25,684 nt of DNA from a virus (IMGVR_UViG_3300034122_000096:1-25684), one strand, 5' to 3'; counted from the first letter of the stretch, positions 6,704 through 13,899 are shown. Program-made: numbers and translations. Notes: a model not told the origin generated them from the letters alone.

Positions 6704-8026
6704 ATGGCCGTCATTCTCCCAATCATCTCCGAATACGATCCCAAAGGCGCTAAGAAGGCGATCGCGCAATTTAAGCAACTAGAAGGCTTCGGAGCCAAGG
6801 CAAACTTTGCAATCAAAAAGGCCGCAATCCCAGCGGCCGCAGCGATGGCCGGCTTAGGCGTAGCCCTTGCAGGCGCAACCAAAGCGGCAATGGAAGACGC
6901 GGCCGAACAAGCCAACCTTGCGCTTGTAATGGGCAACGTCACAGGCGCATCAAAAGAACAAGTCGCCGCACAAGAAGACGTCATCGCGGCAATGTCGAGA
7001 GCGTCTGGCACAGCAGACAGCGAACTCCGTCCAGCCTTCCAAGCGCTGCTAGTCGGAACCAAAGACATCACGGAAGCAAACAAGACGCTTGCGCTTGCTC
7101 AGGACATCGCACAAGGCTCAGGTAAGGATCTAGCAACCGTCTCAGATGCACTTGCCAAAGCGTACGGCGGCAACTTTAAGGCGCTCGGACAACTCTCCCC
7201 AGAAATCAAAGCCATGATTAAAGACGGCGCCACGCTTGACGACGTCATGAACGTCCTTGGCGGAACCTTCGGAGGAGCGACGGCCGCAGCCGCAGAAACC
7301 GCCGCAGGCCGCATGAAGATCCTCAAGAACTCGCTAGACGAAACAAAAGAGTCAATCGGCGCTGCACTACTTCCAGCCGTAGAAGCCATCCTCCCCGTAG
7401 TGCAGAAGTTTGCAGACTGGGCACAAGACAACCCAGGCGCATTCCTAGCCATTGCCGGCACAATCGCCGCTATCGCTACAGCGATTATGGCCGTCAACTT
7501 TGCAATGGCGCTCAACCCGTTCTCACTTATCGCAGCCGGCATCGCCGCACTTGTAGTCGGCCTAGCAATCGCCTATAAAAAGTTTGAGGGCTTCCGTAAC
7601 ATTGTTAACAGCGTCCTTAACTTTATTATTGGCGGCTTTGAGACATTGGCTAACACATGGATTAAAGCAATTAACGCGCTCATTAGGGCATACAACGCCA
7701 TCCCGTTCGTTGACAACGTCTCGACTATTGAATCCATATCGCTCGGGCGCATTGGTGCAGCACAAGAAGTCGCAGAAGGCGGCATAAGCGGAGTACGCAT
7801 GATGGCCACAGGCGGCATCGTGACCGCTCCAACGCTTGCCATCGTGGGCGAAAAAGGGCCAGAAGCCGTCATCCCACTAGACCGCATGAAAAACAACGGC
7901 GGACAAAACATCACCGTCAACGTCACGGGCGGCATCTCCACATCGGCAGACATCGGCCGCGCAGTTGTTAACGCCATCAAAGCCATGAACCGTGTAGACG
8001 GCCCAGCACAAATACAAGTCGCGTAA
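6704..8026 (+). CDS. Tape measure protein (unit A)
   Basis: The tape measure sets tail length and is ejected ahead of the DNA. This one is 440 aa, very short; at the usual ~0.15 nm per residue it predicts a tail of about 66 nm (inference). An Ala/Lys-rich helical N-terminus is followed by a conserved core (TVSDALAKAYGGNFKALGQL, then a Gly/Ala-rich stretch AAAAETAAGRM), two hydrophobic segments near residues 243-290, and a C-terminal GPEAVIPLDRM motif common in phage tape measures. AAGG inside the previous gene's 3' end is the likely ribosome site. The next gene starts within its stop (TAATG). Confidence 0.92.
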   Translation: MAVILPIISEYDPKGAKKAIAQFKQLEGFGAKANFAIKKAAIPAAAAMAGLGVALAGATKAAMEDAAEQANLALVMGNVTGASKEQVAAQEDVIAAMSRASGTADSELRPAFQALLVGTKDITEANKTLALAQDIAQGSGKDLATVSDALAKAYGGNFKALGQLSPEIKAMIKDGATLDDVMNVLGGTFGGATAAAAETAAGRMKILKNSLDETKESIGAALLPAVEAILPVVQKFADWAQDNPGAFLAIAGTIAAIATAIMAVNFAMALNPFSLIAAGIAALVVGLAIAYKKFEGFRNIVNSVLNFIIGGFETLANTWIKAINALIRAYNAIPFVDNVSTIESISLGRIGAAQEVAEGGISGVRMMATGGIVTAPTLAIVGEKGPEAVIPLDRMKNNGGQNITVNVTGGISTSADIGRAVVNAIKAMNRVDGPAQIQVA

Positions 8027-9309
8027 TGGCCGCCACAATCGTTGACTCGGGATCCTATGATCTCCTGATCGACACGGGCTTTATCGTTGACGGCTTCACA
8101 CTTGACGACAACGAAAAAGGCGTTCTTAATAACACCGAATACGTGCTCAACGGTACAACCCAATACGCATCGGTCATTGAGGGCTCTACAAACATCACCG
8201 TCACACGCGGACGCCGCGACATTGGCGACCAATTCACCGCCGGCTCAATGACTTTCAATTTGCTTGACGGCTACGCGGGCGGGGTGTTCAATCCGTTCAA
8301 TCAGGATTCGCCATTTTTCGACAGTTCTAACGGTCAACCTGGACTTGCACCAATGCGAAACGTCATCCTTACGCGCGAAGGCGAAGAACTCTTTAACGGT
8401 TACATCATTGACTACACCTACGACTTTAACCTTGGCGGCCTAGACGAAGTCAACGTCGCTTGCGCCGACCGTTTCTATGTCCTTTCGCAGACATACATGG
8501 ACGAATACAACGTCTCCGAAGAACTAGCCAACGTACGCATTGAAGCCGTGCTTGACCTTCCAGAAGTTAACGCATTCCAATTGCCGGGTGAACGCAACAT
8601 CGAGACATCAAGCGTCCTACTTGGCGGAGCAGCCGCCTACACCGTCCCCAACGGAACATCCGTGGCCGCATACATGGCCAAAATTAACGAATCAGTCCAA
8701 GGCAGAATCTTCGTAGCACGGGACGGCGTGTTCACCTTCCAAGATCGAATTGGAACGACACTTTCCGCACCAATCGCAATTTTCCACGACGACGGAACCA
8801 ACATCCCCTACGACCAAGTAGGCATATCATTTGAGGCAAACGAAGTCGTCAACCGCGCATCCGTAACTCATGCCGGAGCCACATCGCCAGAAGTCGCGGA
8901 AGATCTAGCATCTCAAGCGACCTACTTTATTCAGACCACGTCAATCTCCGACGCACTAGTGCATAACAACACGGCCGCGCTAGACCTTGCTACCTACCTA
9001 CTTGTAGCCGAACCCACACCGCGCTACACGTCGGTATCCACGCCGTTCTCCACGCTTACAGACGCACAGCGCGACATTGTGGCCGTCATTGAGATCGGAA
9101 CCACGATCAGCGTAGAGAAGTCCTTTGCAACTGGATTGACCACCACGCAACTAGCCCAAGAATTAGCCGTGGAGGGAATCCAACATCAGATTGACCTATC
9201 GTCTGGGCATCGGATCACGCTCTTTACAAGCCCCACCACGCTCGTCTACGAACTCATCCTTGACGATCTGGTATATGGCACAATAGACACAGAGAATGTC
9301 TTAGGATAG
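8026..9309 (+). CDS. Minor tail protein, probable distal tail/hub component (unit A)
   Basis: This 427-aa, beta-rich protein overlaps the tape measure stop by one base. Position after the tape measure, absence of signal peptide or enzymatic motif, and stretches such as RGRRDIGDQFTAGSMTFNLL, GYIIDYTYDF and GRIFVARDGVFTFQDRIG are typical of baseplate-hub or distal-tail minor proteins of actinophages, which join the tube to the receptor-binding protein. The N-terminal 100 residues look Dit-like; the rest may be the hub. No domain can be proved by eye. Identity to unit B is high, with scattered substitutions in the last 150 residues. Confidence 0.7.
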   Translation: MAATIVDSGSYDLLIDTGFIVDGFTLDDNEKGVLNNTEYVLNGTTQYASVIEGSTNITVTRGRRDIGDQFTAGSMTFNLLDGYAGGVFNPFNQDSPFFDSSNGQPGLAPMRNVILTREGEELFNGYIIDYTYDFNLGGLDEVNVACADRFYVLSQTYMDEYNVSEELANVRIEAVLDLPEVNAFQLPGERNIETSSVLLGGAAAYTVPNGTSVAAYMAKINESVQGRIFVARDGVFTFQDRIGTTLSAPIAIFHDDGTNIPYDQVGISFEANEVVNRASVTHAGATSPEVAEDLASQATYFIQTTSISDALVHNNTAALDLATYLLVAEPTPRYTSVSTPFSTLTDAQRDIVAVIEIGTTISVEKSFATGLTTTQLAQELAVEGIQHQIDLSSGHRITLFTSPTTLVYELILDDLVYGTIDTENVLG

Positions 9310-9317
9310 GAATCACT

Positions 9318-10061
9318 ATGGGAGCAAACGCAGTTACTACAGTCCCCGTCTACGTGGCAGGAGAGGTGCTCACAGCATCCGACCTCAACATTACGAACTC
9401 TGGGATCCCCGTGTTCGCTACATCTGTCACGCGCGATGCGGCTTTTGGCGGGACTGGCGAAAAAGTACTTGCCGAAGGTCAATTTGCGTTTTTAGAAGAT
9501 TCCAATACGACGCAATATTACGATGGCGCGGCTTGGCAGTCTGTCGGTGTTGCCCCGGGTCTTGTTTATTTAACTGGCGCAACTTTTACGGCAGCCGCAA
9601 GCGTAAGTTTACCGAACGGAACTTTCACGAGCACATACACAAATTATCGAATGCACTTTGTCGTTCAATCCGTCTCAACGACTTTGACATTAACTATGCG
9701 TATGCGCGCAAGCGGCACAGATAGCACGGCGGCAAGTTATTCTGGCGGAATATCAGGAATCATGAATACTGGTGGCTCGATAGCAATGGTAAACGACAAC
9801 GACAATAAATGGTGGGTATCTGGTTCTGACGCAGGCAATCAAGGCGCAAAACTTGCTTACGACATTCTTGAACCAGAAGCAACACAAAAAACCGCTATTA
9901 CAGGAACATTAGTAGGCGGCCAGCAAGCAGCGAACGGTTTTGGCGGGGCATCTTTTGGCGGCTTTTTTAATGCCACAACATCATTTGACGCGCTGTCAAT
10001 TATTGCCAGCACAGGAAATATAAGCGGATATTACAAGGTGTACGCATATGTCAACAGTTAA
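9318..10061 (+). CDS. Receptor-binding / tail-fibre protein with swapped C-terminus (unit A)
   Basis: This 247-aa protein probably binds the host surface. The first ~73 residues match unit B closely and contain a recognisable actinophage tail segment (RDAAFGGTGEK, LAEGQFA, TTQYYDGAAW), which I take as the tail-attachment domain. From base 9537 on there is no similarity to unit B: the C-terminal ~170 residues are beta-rich and Gly/Ser/Thr-rich (for example NGTFTSTYTNYRMHF), as in trimeric receptor-binding heads. AGGA upstream serves as ribosome site. A small chaperone-like gene overlaps its 3' end. The exact receptor cannot be read from the sequence. Confidence 0.75.
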   Translation: MGANAVTTVPVYVAGEVLTASDLNITNSGIPVFATSVTRDAAFGGTGEKVLAEGQFAFLEDSNTTQYYDGAAWQSVGVAPGLVYLTGATFTAAASVSLPNGTFTSTYTNYRMHFVVQSVSTTLTLTMRMRASGTDSTAASYSGGISGIMNTGGSIAMVNDNDNKWWVSGSDAGNQGAKLAYDILEPEATQKTAITGTLVGGQQAANGFGGASFGGFFNATTSFDALSIIASTGNISGYYKVYAYVNS

Positions 10062-10227
10062 ACCAATAATCCAAATCGGCAACGAACAACGCGAAATGAC
10101 TGACGCAGAGTTTGCACAATACCAAACTGATAGCGCCGAAATTCACGAATACAACGCCAACAAAATTGCTGCACGGCAATCAGTCCTTGACAAACTTGGA
10201 CTCACCGCAGATGAAGCAATCGCGCTC
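9537..10227 (+). other. Receptor-specificity exchange cassette (unit A version)
   Basis: Between the shared sequence gcggcttgg (ending 9536) and the shared ctgggctaa (10228-10236), units A and B have no detectable homology: 691 bases here against 755 in unit B. The segment covers the C-terminal part of the receptor-binding gene and nearly all of the chaperone-like gene. I find no GATC in it. It looks like a unit exchanged by recombination at conserved edges. Confidence 0.8.
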
Positions 10228-10236
10228 CTGGGCTAA
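10048..10236 (+). CDS. Small tail-fibre assembly chaperone-like protein (unit A)
   Basis: This 62-aa protein overlaps the end of the receptor-binding gene by 14 bases, with AAGGTG as a possible ribosome site. The C-terminus (VLDKLGLTADEAIALLG) is the pattern often seen at the end of small phage tail-fibre assembly proteins. It belongs to the exchanged cassette, and unit B has a different, longer protein here, so it is likely the dedicated partner of this receptor-binding head. The function is inferred from linkage and the short C-terminal motif. The signal-peptide start of the next gene lies inside it in another frame. Confidence 0.5.
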   Translation: MSTVKPIIQIGNEQREMTDAEFAQYQTDSAEIHEYNANKIAARQSVLDKLGLTADEAIALLG

Positions 10237-10363
10237 ATATGCGGCGCTGCTCTTCATGGTTGCAGTCGTAGCGGCGGTGCTCAATGGATGCAGCAGCACA
10301 AGAGTCAACATTGAGCCGAACAGGTGCTTTACGCGGACGGCTTGCGATGTCGCCAGAGGATAA
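10211..10363 (+). CDS. Tiny phage lipoprotein (unit A)
   Basis: A 50-aa frame starts at ATG 10211 inside the previous gene. It has a basic n-region (MKQSRSWAK), a hydrophobic core (YAALLFMVAVVAAVL) and a lipobox LNGC (C27), leaving a 24-residue mature peptide with two further cysteines (C39, C45). Against unit B the mature part is identical in protein while the DNA has five synonymous changes, and the hydrophobic core shows only conservative swaps (L/V, V/I, A/T). That is strong evidence of real coding. It should sit on the outer face of the cytoplasmic membrane. Next to the holin genes it might be an Rz1-like or other lysis factor; a superinfection-exclusion lipoprotein is the main alternative. 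Confidence 0.75.
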   Translation: MKQSRSWAKYAALLFMVAVVAAVLNGCSSTRVNIEPNRCFTRTACDVARG

Positions 10364-10610
10364 ACACGCACGACTAATCCTGATCGTCGGCGTAACCATG
10401 TCAATCAGTTTTGCGGCCATCGTTCTTGGCTTCGTCTACGGCCTACTATTCGTAAACCAGCCTCTCGAACAGGCCCCAAATGACGCCGCCTTCATAGATC
10501 TACTCTCAACCGTTGTCGTATTTTTGACCGGGTCTTTAGGCGGCCTACTTGCGTCCAACGGAATGAAAAAAGCCAAACAGACAGGAGCAACAGATGAAAC
10601 CCAGCGATAA
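10347..10610 (+). CDS. Holin-like two-TM membrane protein (unit A)
   Basis: The 87-aa form from ATG 10347 (MSPEDKHARL) has two membrane segments, about residues 9-35 (LILIVGVTMSISFAAIVLGF onward) and 49-69 (the STVVVFLTGSLGGLLAS region), and a charged, Lys-rich C-tail: the layout of class II holins. The frame is open upstream to 10284, but those codons overlap the lipoprotein gene and change non-synonymously between units (for example Q/H, R/P, G/E), so I choose the later start. It overlaps the lipoprotein by 17 bases and the next gene by 17. It lies just upstream of the endolysin. No sequence motif proves pore formation. Confidence 0.65.
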   Translation: MSPEDKHARLILIVGVTMSISFAAIVLGFVYGLLFVNQPLEQAPNDAAFIDLLSTVVVFLTGSLGGLLASNGMKKAKQTGATDETQR

Positions 10611-10791
10611 GGCAATGATCTCTACCTACATCAACAGCGCCATTGCAGCAGCAGTCGCCCTGTACATGTCAGGCAACACAGATCCGAACGATCTACTCGG
10701 CGCGGCAATTGCAGCCGTAGCACCACTATTCATCGGCTACGTCAACCCAAAGAATAAGGCTTATGGCATCGGCAAAAACCCCGAAGCCTAA
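10594..10791 (+). CDS. Second small holin-like membrane protein (unit A)
   Basis: This 65-aa protein has a strong ribosome site (AGGAG 10583-10587, six bases before ATG). It has two short hydrophobic stretches, INSAIAAAVALYMSG and LLGAAIAAVAPLFIGYV, and a basic C-terminus (PKNKAYGIGK). It overlaps both neighbours. Paired small membrane proteins next to an endolysin usually act as holin and antiholin or as holin partners; which is which cannot be read here. Nearly identical to unit B. Confidence 0.6.
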   Translation: MKPSDKAMISTYINSAIAAAVALYMSGNTDPNDLLGAAIAAVAPLFIGYVNPKNKAYGIGKNPEA

Positions 10792-11305
10792 AGCCCAACC
10801 GCTCCCGATCGTCGGCGCTAGGCCGTACACGGGCAACACGGACGGCGCATCACCAAAGCGACGTGCCGGCATGGACGCCTTTATCAAAGAAGTTATCTGG
10901 CTCGCTCAAGGCGCCCTTTGGGATAACGGCTCCTATGGCGTAAGAAATATGCGCGGCAAAGAATCGCTCTCAGTACACGCAACAGGCCGCGCCGTCGATC
11001 TGTCATATCGTCCAAGCGCCAGCAAGAAACTTGCTAACCGTAAGGACGCGCTGGAAGCAATCGAGAAGCTTTGCGCCAATGCCAACGATCTCGGAATAGA
11101 AATGATCATCGACTACTTCCCCCAGCCGTTCGGCCGCGCGTGGAAATGCGATCGCCAAGCGTGGAGCAAATACAGCAAGCCAACCGTCTCAGGCGCACCC
11201 GGCGGAGACTGGTTCCACATTGAGATCACACCACAGGCGGCAGACTCCCCAATCTTCGTCAAAGCCGCATTCCTAAAGGCGTTCGGGGAAATCCACCCCT
11301 ACTAG
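10763..11305 (+). CDS. M15-type peptidase endolysin (unit A)
   Basis: This is a zinc peptidase cutting peptidoglycan peptide stems for lysis. The 180-aa protein has the M15/VanY-Ply500 signature: H72-x6-D79 in VHATGRAVDLSYR and D149-WF-H152 in GGDWFHIEI, giving zinc ligands H72, D79 and H152 with D149 as likely catalytic acid/base. Using Asp rather than Glu as catalyst matches the L-alanyl-D-glutamate peptidase (Ply500-like) branch. No signal peptide and no separate wall-binding domain are visible, so export should need the holins. The start at 10763 overlaps the holin-like gene by 29 bases. Confidence 0.88.
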   Translation: MASAKTPKPKAQPLPIVGARPYTGNTDGASPKRRAGMDAFIKEVIWLAQGALWDNGSYGVRNMRGKESLSVHATGRAVDLSYRPSASKKLANRKDALEAIEKLCANANDLGIEMIIDYFPQPFGRAWKCDRQAWSKYSKPTVSGAPGGDWFHIEITPQAADSPIFVKAAFLKAFGEIHPY

Positions 11306-11348
11306 GCAAGTGTTGGCTAAGGTCGGATTACCGACGAAAGGCCATTCT

Positions 11349-11531
11349 ATGACCGATCCACAAATCTTCGACTATCTGGTGCTCAAGACAGTTCTTGACA
11401 ACGGCCAAGAAGTCCTTGTGCAGATCTTTATGAACGGCGGATCCGAAGCGCAATACCTAGCCGGCCGTATGTCCTTTCGGACAGCCACGGGCGACTCATG
11501 GTCACCACCCTACGAATTGGAGAAACAATGA
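11349..11531 (+). CDS. Small conserved-type phage protein of unknown function
   Basis: From ATG 11349 (AAAGG 11337-11341, seven bases upstream) this encodes 60 aa beginning MTDPQIFDYLVLKTV. A longer TTG start at 11310 is possible but lacks a ribosome site. The sequence alternates short beta strands (LVLKTVLDNGQEVLVQIFM) and ends with SPPYELEKQ; no membrane segment or motif is visible. It lies between two peptidoglycan enzymes and its stop overlaps the next start (ATGA), so it is probably translated with the lysis genes. I do not recognise it. Confidence 0.6.
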   Translation: MTDPQIFDYLVLKTVLDNGQEVLVQIFMNGGSEAQYLAGRMSFRTATGDSWSPPYELEKQ

Positions 11532-12013
11532 TTACAGCCCCACAAATCATCATCAGCGTCATCGGTAGCCTATGGGCGATAACGGCGTTCCTAGGCGTTG
11601 CTAGGAGCCTCCCAGAGCCTTCTGAGATGCCACCCGTGGAAGTTGTCGTGCCGGCATCAGTCCCGATCACAACCACCACAATCACGACGATCGCCACGTG
11701 TGACGACGCGCTTCAACTAGCCCTCGATCTTGGCTTCCCATCCGACCAATTGGCCACGCTTGAACTTGTGCTACATCGCGAGTCCCGTTGCCTTGCCCAT
11801 GCATTTAACCCAAACGATCCGGGAGGCTCATACGGCATCAGCCAGATCAATTCCTTCTGGTGCCTACCTAATTCGCAATGGCCGATTGGCTGGCTTCAAG
11901 AGAAGGGCATTCTCAGCGAGTGCAGCGATCTCTTTAACGCCACAATTGCACTCCGTGCCACCCATGCCATATACCTAAACTCAGGCTGGAATCCTTGGAG
12001 GACTGCAAAGTGA
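11528..12013 (+). CDS. Membrane-anchored lysozyme-like transglycosylase
   Basis: From ATG 11528 (GGAG five bases upstream, ATGA overlap) this gives 161 aa. Residues 4-25 form an N-terminal membrane segment (QIIISVIGSLWAITAFLGVA) with only weak charge before it, followed by a Pro/Thr/Val-rich linker (30-57). The C-terminal domain carries an SLT/goose-lysozyme-like core: catalytic E85 in VLHRESRC, then DPGGSYGISQIN, and a final SGWNPW. It should cleave glycan strands outside the membrane. The ambiguous N-terminus could be a stable anchor or a signal-anchor-release segment. A virion-associated wall-entry role is the alternative to lysis. Confidence 0.75.
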   Translation: MITAPQIIISVIGSLWAITAFLGVARSLPEPSEMPPVEVVVPASVPITTTTITTIATCDDALQLALDLGFPSDQLATLELVLHRESRCLAHAFNPNDPGGSYGISQINSFWCLPNSQWPIGWLQEKGILSECSDLFNATIALRATHAIYLNSGWNPWRTAK

Positions 12014-12225
12014 ACGAAGCGCCCTATCCCGATAACGGCATCAGCGAAGAAATGCGAAAACAACTATTCGCATTCATCGACGAAATCATCACACCGAATC
12101 CACACGCCGATCTAATTCGACGTCTACGCGCAATCCGTAACGGAATGACATTGGAAGATCCGATGCCATTGCACGACATCACAACGATCGACAAAGCAAT
12201 CCAAGCATTGGAGGCGCACTCATGA
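12010..12225 (+). CDS. Small helical protein of unknown function
   Basis: I choose the GTG at 12010, which overlaps the previous stop as GTGA and has GGAGG (11997-12001) eight bases upstream, over the TTG at 11995. The product is 71 aa beginning MNEAPYPDNG. It is acidic and mostly helical, with EEMRKQLFAFIDEII and a C-terminal ITTIDKAIQALEAHS helix. No motif is recognised. It begins the stretch between lysis and DNA-handling genes and is coupled by ATGA to the winged-helix gene. Confidence 0.65.
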   Translation: MNEAPYPDNGISEEMRKQLFAFIDEIITPNPHADLIRRLRAIRNGMTLEDPMPLHDITTIDKAIQALEAHS

Positions 12226-12713
12226 CCGACCTATTCCATCCTTCGCTCCCGTACAACGGCCACTCAGGCCACGTTGCCGGCTCAGAAACTTCTAAGGCTC
12301 GCGCAATCTCCGAAGACGCTTCTGGAGTCACGGCGTCACGTCAAAAGCAAATACTGGAAGCGCTGCAAGGCTGCAAAGTCGGCTACACGTGGAAAGAACT
12401 AGCAGGCAAACTAGGACTACATCACGGCCAGATCTCAGGCGCACTATCAGCGCTGCACAAAGACGGCTGGGTATTCGCTCTTAAACGCGAACGCAACGGC
12501 TCCCAGATCTACATGCACTACGGCTACCGCGACGAACACGGCGCCGCAATGCGACTTGACTTCCCAGCGGTCACACGCTCAAGCGTTAAAAAGGCCGCTA
12601 TTGACGATCTTGCCAAGGCCGTAGAAGTGTTCTTAGAGACGCGCACATTCCAAACAGAGGATCAACTTCGCGCCGCGTTCAACGTGTACAATTCGCTCAC
12701 TAATACCGACTAA
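12222..12713 (+). CDS. Winged helix-turn-helix DNA-binding protein
   Basis: This 163-aa protein has an N-terminal tail with LPYNGHSGHVAGSETSKARA, a pattern seen in phage HTH proteins of the replication region. Residues 40-100 form a winged-helix domain: a first helix RQKQILEAL, then YTWKELAGKLGL, a recognition helix HHGQISGALSALHKDG, and a wing around RNGSQIYM. The C-terminal part is helical. It may act in replication initiation or as a transcription regulator; there is no divergent promoter to suggest a lysogeny repressor. It is coupled by ATGA to the gene before it. Confidence 0.75.
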   Translation: MTDLFHPSLPYNGHSGHVAGSETSKARAISEDASGVTASRQKQILEALQGCKVGYTWKELAGKLGLHHGQISGALSALHKDGWVFALKRERNGSQIYMHYGYRDEHGAAMRLDFPAVTRSSVKKAAIDDLAKAVEVFLETRTFQTEDQLRAAFNVYNSLTNTD

Positions 12714-12725
12714 AGGACACCCGAC

Positions 12726-13268
12726 ATGGCATTCGATCTCAGCAACTACGAAACGGTAGAAGATCGCCTGATCCGATTCTGGGCAGATCATCCGAACGGC
12801 CGCATCGCCACGGCGCTCATCGCCCAAGACGGCGACCAAGTGATCTTCCGTGCCGAAGTGTTCTTTGAGTTCATCGATCAATGGCCTAAGGCGACAGGGT
12901 ACGCAGAAGAAGTCCGTGGCTCATCGCCAGTCAATAAGACCGCGCATATTGAGAATTGTGAGACATCGAGCATCGGCCGCGCGTTGGCTAATGCCGGCTA
13001 CGCGACACATGGCAAACGGCCGTCACGCGAAGAGATGTCCAAAGTGTCCCGGACGGGGAGTCCCTCAAAGGATGAGACCCACGCCTCCTCGTCTGGGCAA
13101 TTCGCAACACCTAAACAAATCGGATTCTTAAAAGCTTTGGCACGCGGCAAAGAACTTAACGATCTTGACCTATTGGAGTTCATCCATGGCACTCTTGGCG
13201 TCTCAGATGTCGTCCTAGAGACGCTTACAGGCGTTCAGGCATCAACCGTAATCGATCGCCTGAAATGA
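12726..13268 (+). CDS. Putative ERF/SSB-like single-strand DNA protein
   Basis: This 180-aa protein has an N-terminal beta-rich domain (about 10-95) ending in ENCETSSIGRALANAGY (76-92), a motif like those near the end of the core in ERF-type and related phage single-strand annealing or binding proteins. A Ser/Thr-rich linker (about 105-125) is followed by a C-terminal helical domain starting ATPKQIGFLKALA, a common tail in such proteins. An AAGGA sequence lies 10 bases before the ATG. The neighbours (winged-helix protein, nuclease) fit DNA recombination or replication. The call is by motif resemblance only. Confidence 0.55.
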   Translation: MAFDLSNYETVEDRLIRFWADHPNGRIATALIAQDGDQVIFRAEVFFEFIDQWPKATGYAEEVRGSSPVNKTAHIENCETSSIGRALANAGYATHGKRPSREEMSKVSRTGSPSKDETHASSSGQFATPKQIGFLKALARGKELNDLDLLEFIHGTLGVSDVVLETLTGVQASTVIDRLK

Positions 13269-13420
13269 TCTTTAGCGACGCCTCCGATGAGTATGCAGGC
13301 CGCTTAAGGGATCAGCACTATCAGATTCAAGACCTACTTATCAGCATCGACGAACTAAAGGCTCAGATCACATTCTTGACGCTGGAGCGCGACGTGCTCA
13401 TTGAACAGGCGCGCACATGA
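13265..13420 (+). CDS. Small coiled-coil protein, 51 aa
   Basis: The ATG at 13265 overlaps the preceding stop, and the gene's own stop (13418-13420) overlaps the nuclease ATG, both as ATGA; this perfect fit is the main evidence. The 51-residue product begins MIFSDASDEYAGRL and is almost wholly helical with heptad-like Leu/Ile spacing (QIQDLLISIDELKAQITFL). No function is recognised. It could be a dimerising partner of the nuclease or of the single-strand DNA protein. Confidence 0.65.
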   Translation: MIFSDASDEYAGRLRDQHYQIQDLLISIDELKAQITFLTLERDVLIEQART

Positions 13421-13758
13421 CCGAGTCAGACTTCCAAAAAATCGTGATCAATCTTGCCAAGATGCACGGATGGTTAGTGCATCATCCGATGCCGGCTATG
13501 AACAAACGCGGCGTTTGGGCCACTCACGAACTAGGCGATCATGGCTTCCCAGACTTGGTGCTCGCCCATCCTTCGGGCCGTGTTATATTCGCAGAACTTA
13601 AAAGCGATAAAGGCAAGATCTCACCGCTTCAATCACGATGGATTACAACGCTTCAACAAGGCGCCGTCGTTTGGGTGTGGCGTCCAGCCGACATCAACTG
13701 GATCTCTCAATATCTAAGTCTTAAAGGACGCACAACTTCATCAGTCTCATCGACCTAA
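13417..13758 (+). CDS. VRR-NUC domain nuclease
   Basis: This 113-aa protein has the PD-(D/E)xK pattern of VRR-NUC enzymes: GFPDLVLA with D46, then IFAELKS with E60 and K62, then Gln72 in SPLQSRW, and an N-terminal acidic residue (E3). Stand-alone phage VRR-NUC proteins of this size are Holliday-junction or structure-specific nucleases that resolve replication or recombination intermediates before packaging. It closes the DNA-metabolism block and is followed by a non-coding gap. The C-terminus is Ser/Thr-rich. Confidence 0.88.
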   Translation: MTESDFQKIVINLAKMHGWLVHHPMPAMNKRGVWATHELGDHGFPDLVLAHPSGRVIFAELKSDKGKISPLQSRWITTLQQGAVVWVWRPADINWISQYLSLKGRTTSSVSST

Positions 13759-13899
13759 GCCATTCGCACGGCAGTTGGTAACACACGGCAACGTGGGTAG
13801 ATCGTCGCGTCCTGAAACATGCAACACGAAATGAATTAGGCAAAGCGACGAAGCGAGCCGTCAACATAATCGGCTAGGTAGTGCAAGGGTACGGAGTGA
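13759..13899 (+). promoter_or_regulatory. Non-coding gap before the packaging genes; candidate cos/ori/promoter
   Basis: This is the longest gap without a supportable gene. It contains a direct repeat CACGGCA (13767-13773 and 13784-13790), a perfect inverted repeat AGCCG/CGGCT (13856-13860 and 13871-13875, 10-base loop) and a CATAAT hexamer at 13865-13870 with no good -35 box. Position just upstream of HNH-terminase is where packaging start sites and late promoters commonly lie. The counterpart for comparison is outside the window, so the role is open. Confidence 0.4.

Noticed and set aside
6758-6765. GCGATCGC octamers (HIP1-like) at 6758, 11148 and 21113, suggesting a cyanobacterial host
   Set aside because: Only three were noticed in 25.7 kb, which general GATC enrichment can explain; nothing else points to cyanobacteria.
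9318-10236. Diversity-generating retroelement behind the variable receptor-binding protein
   Set aside because: No reverse transcriptase or template repeat; the variation is a block replacement, not scattered adenine-position changes.
10284-10346. Longer N-terminus for the holin-like protein
   Set aside because: These codons overlap the lipoprotein gene and vary non-synonymously between units in this frame, so the ATG at 10347 is the better start.
12222-12713. Winged-helix protein as a lysogeny repressor
   Set aside because: It lies inside a co-directional operon with no divergent promoter, and no integrase or excisionase is seen.
13759-13850. Possible tRNA (AGTTGGTA looks like a D-loop)
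   Set aside because: No matching acceptor stem or T-arm follows, and no cloverleaf could be drawn.
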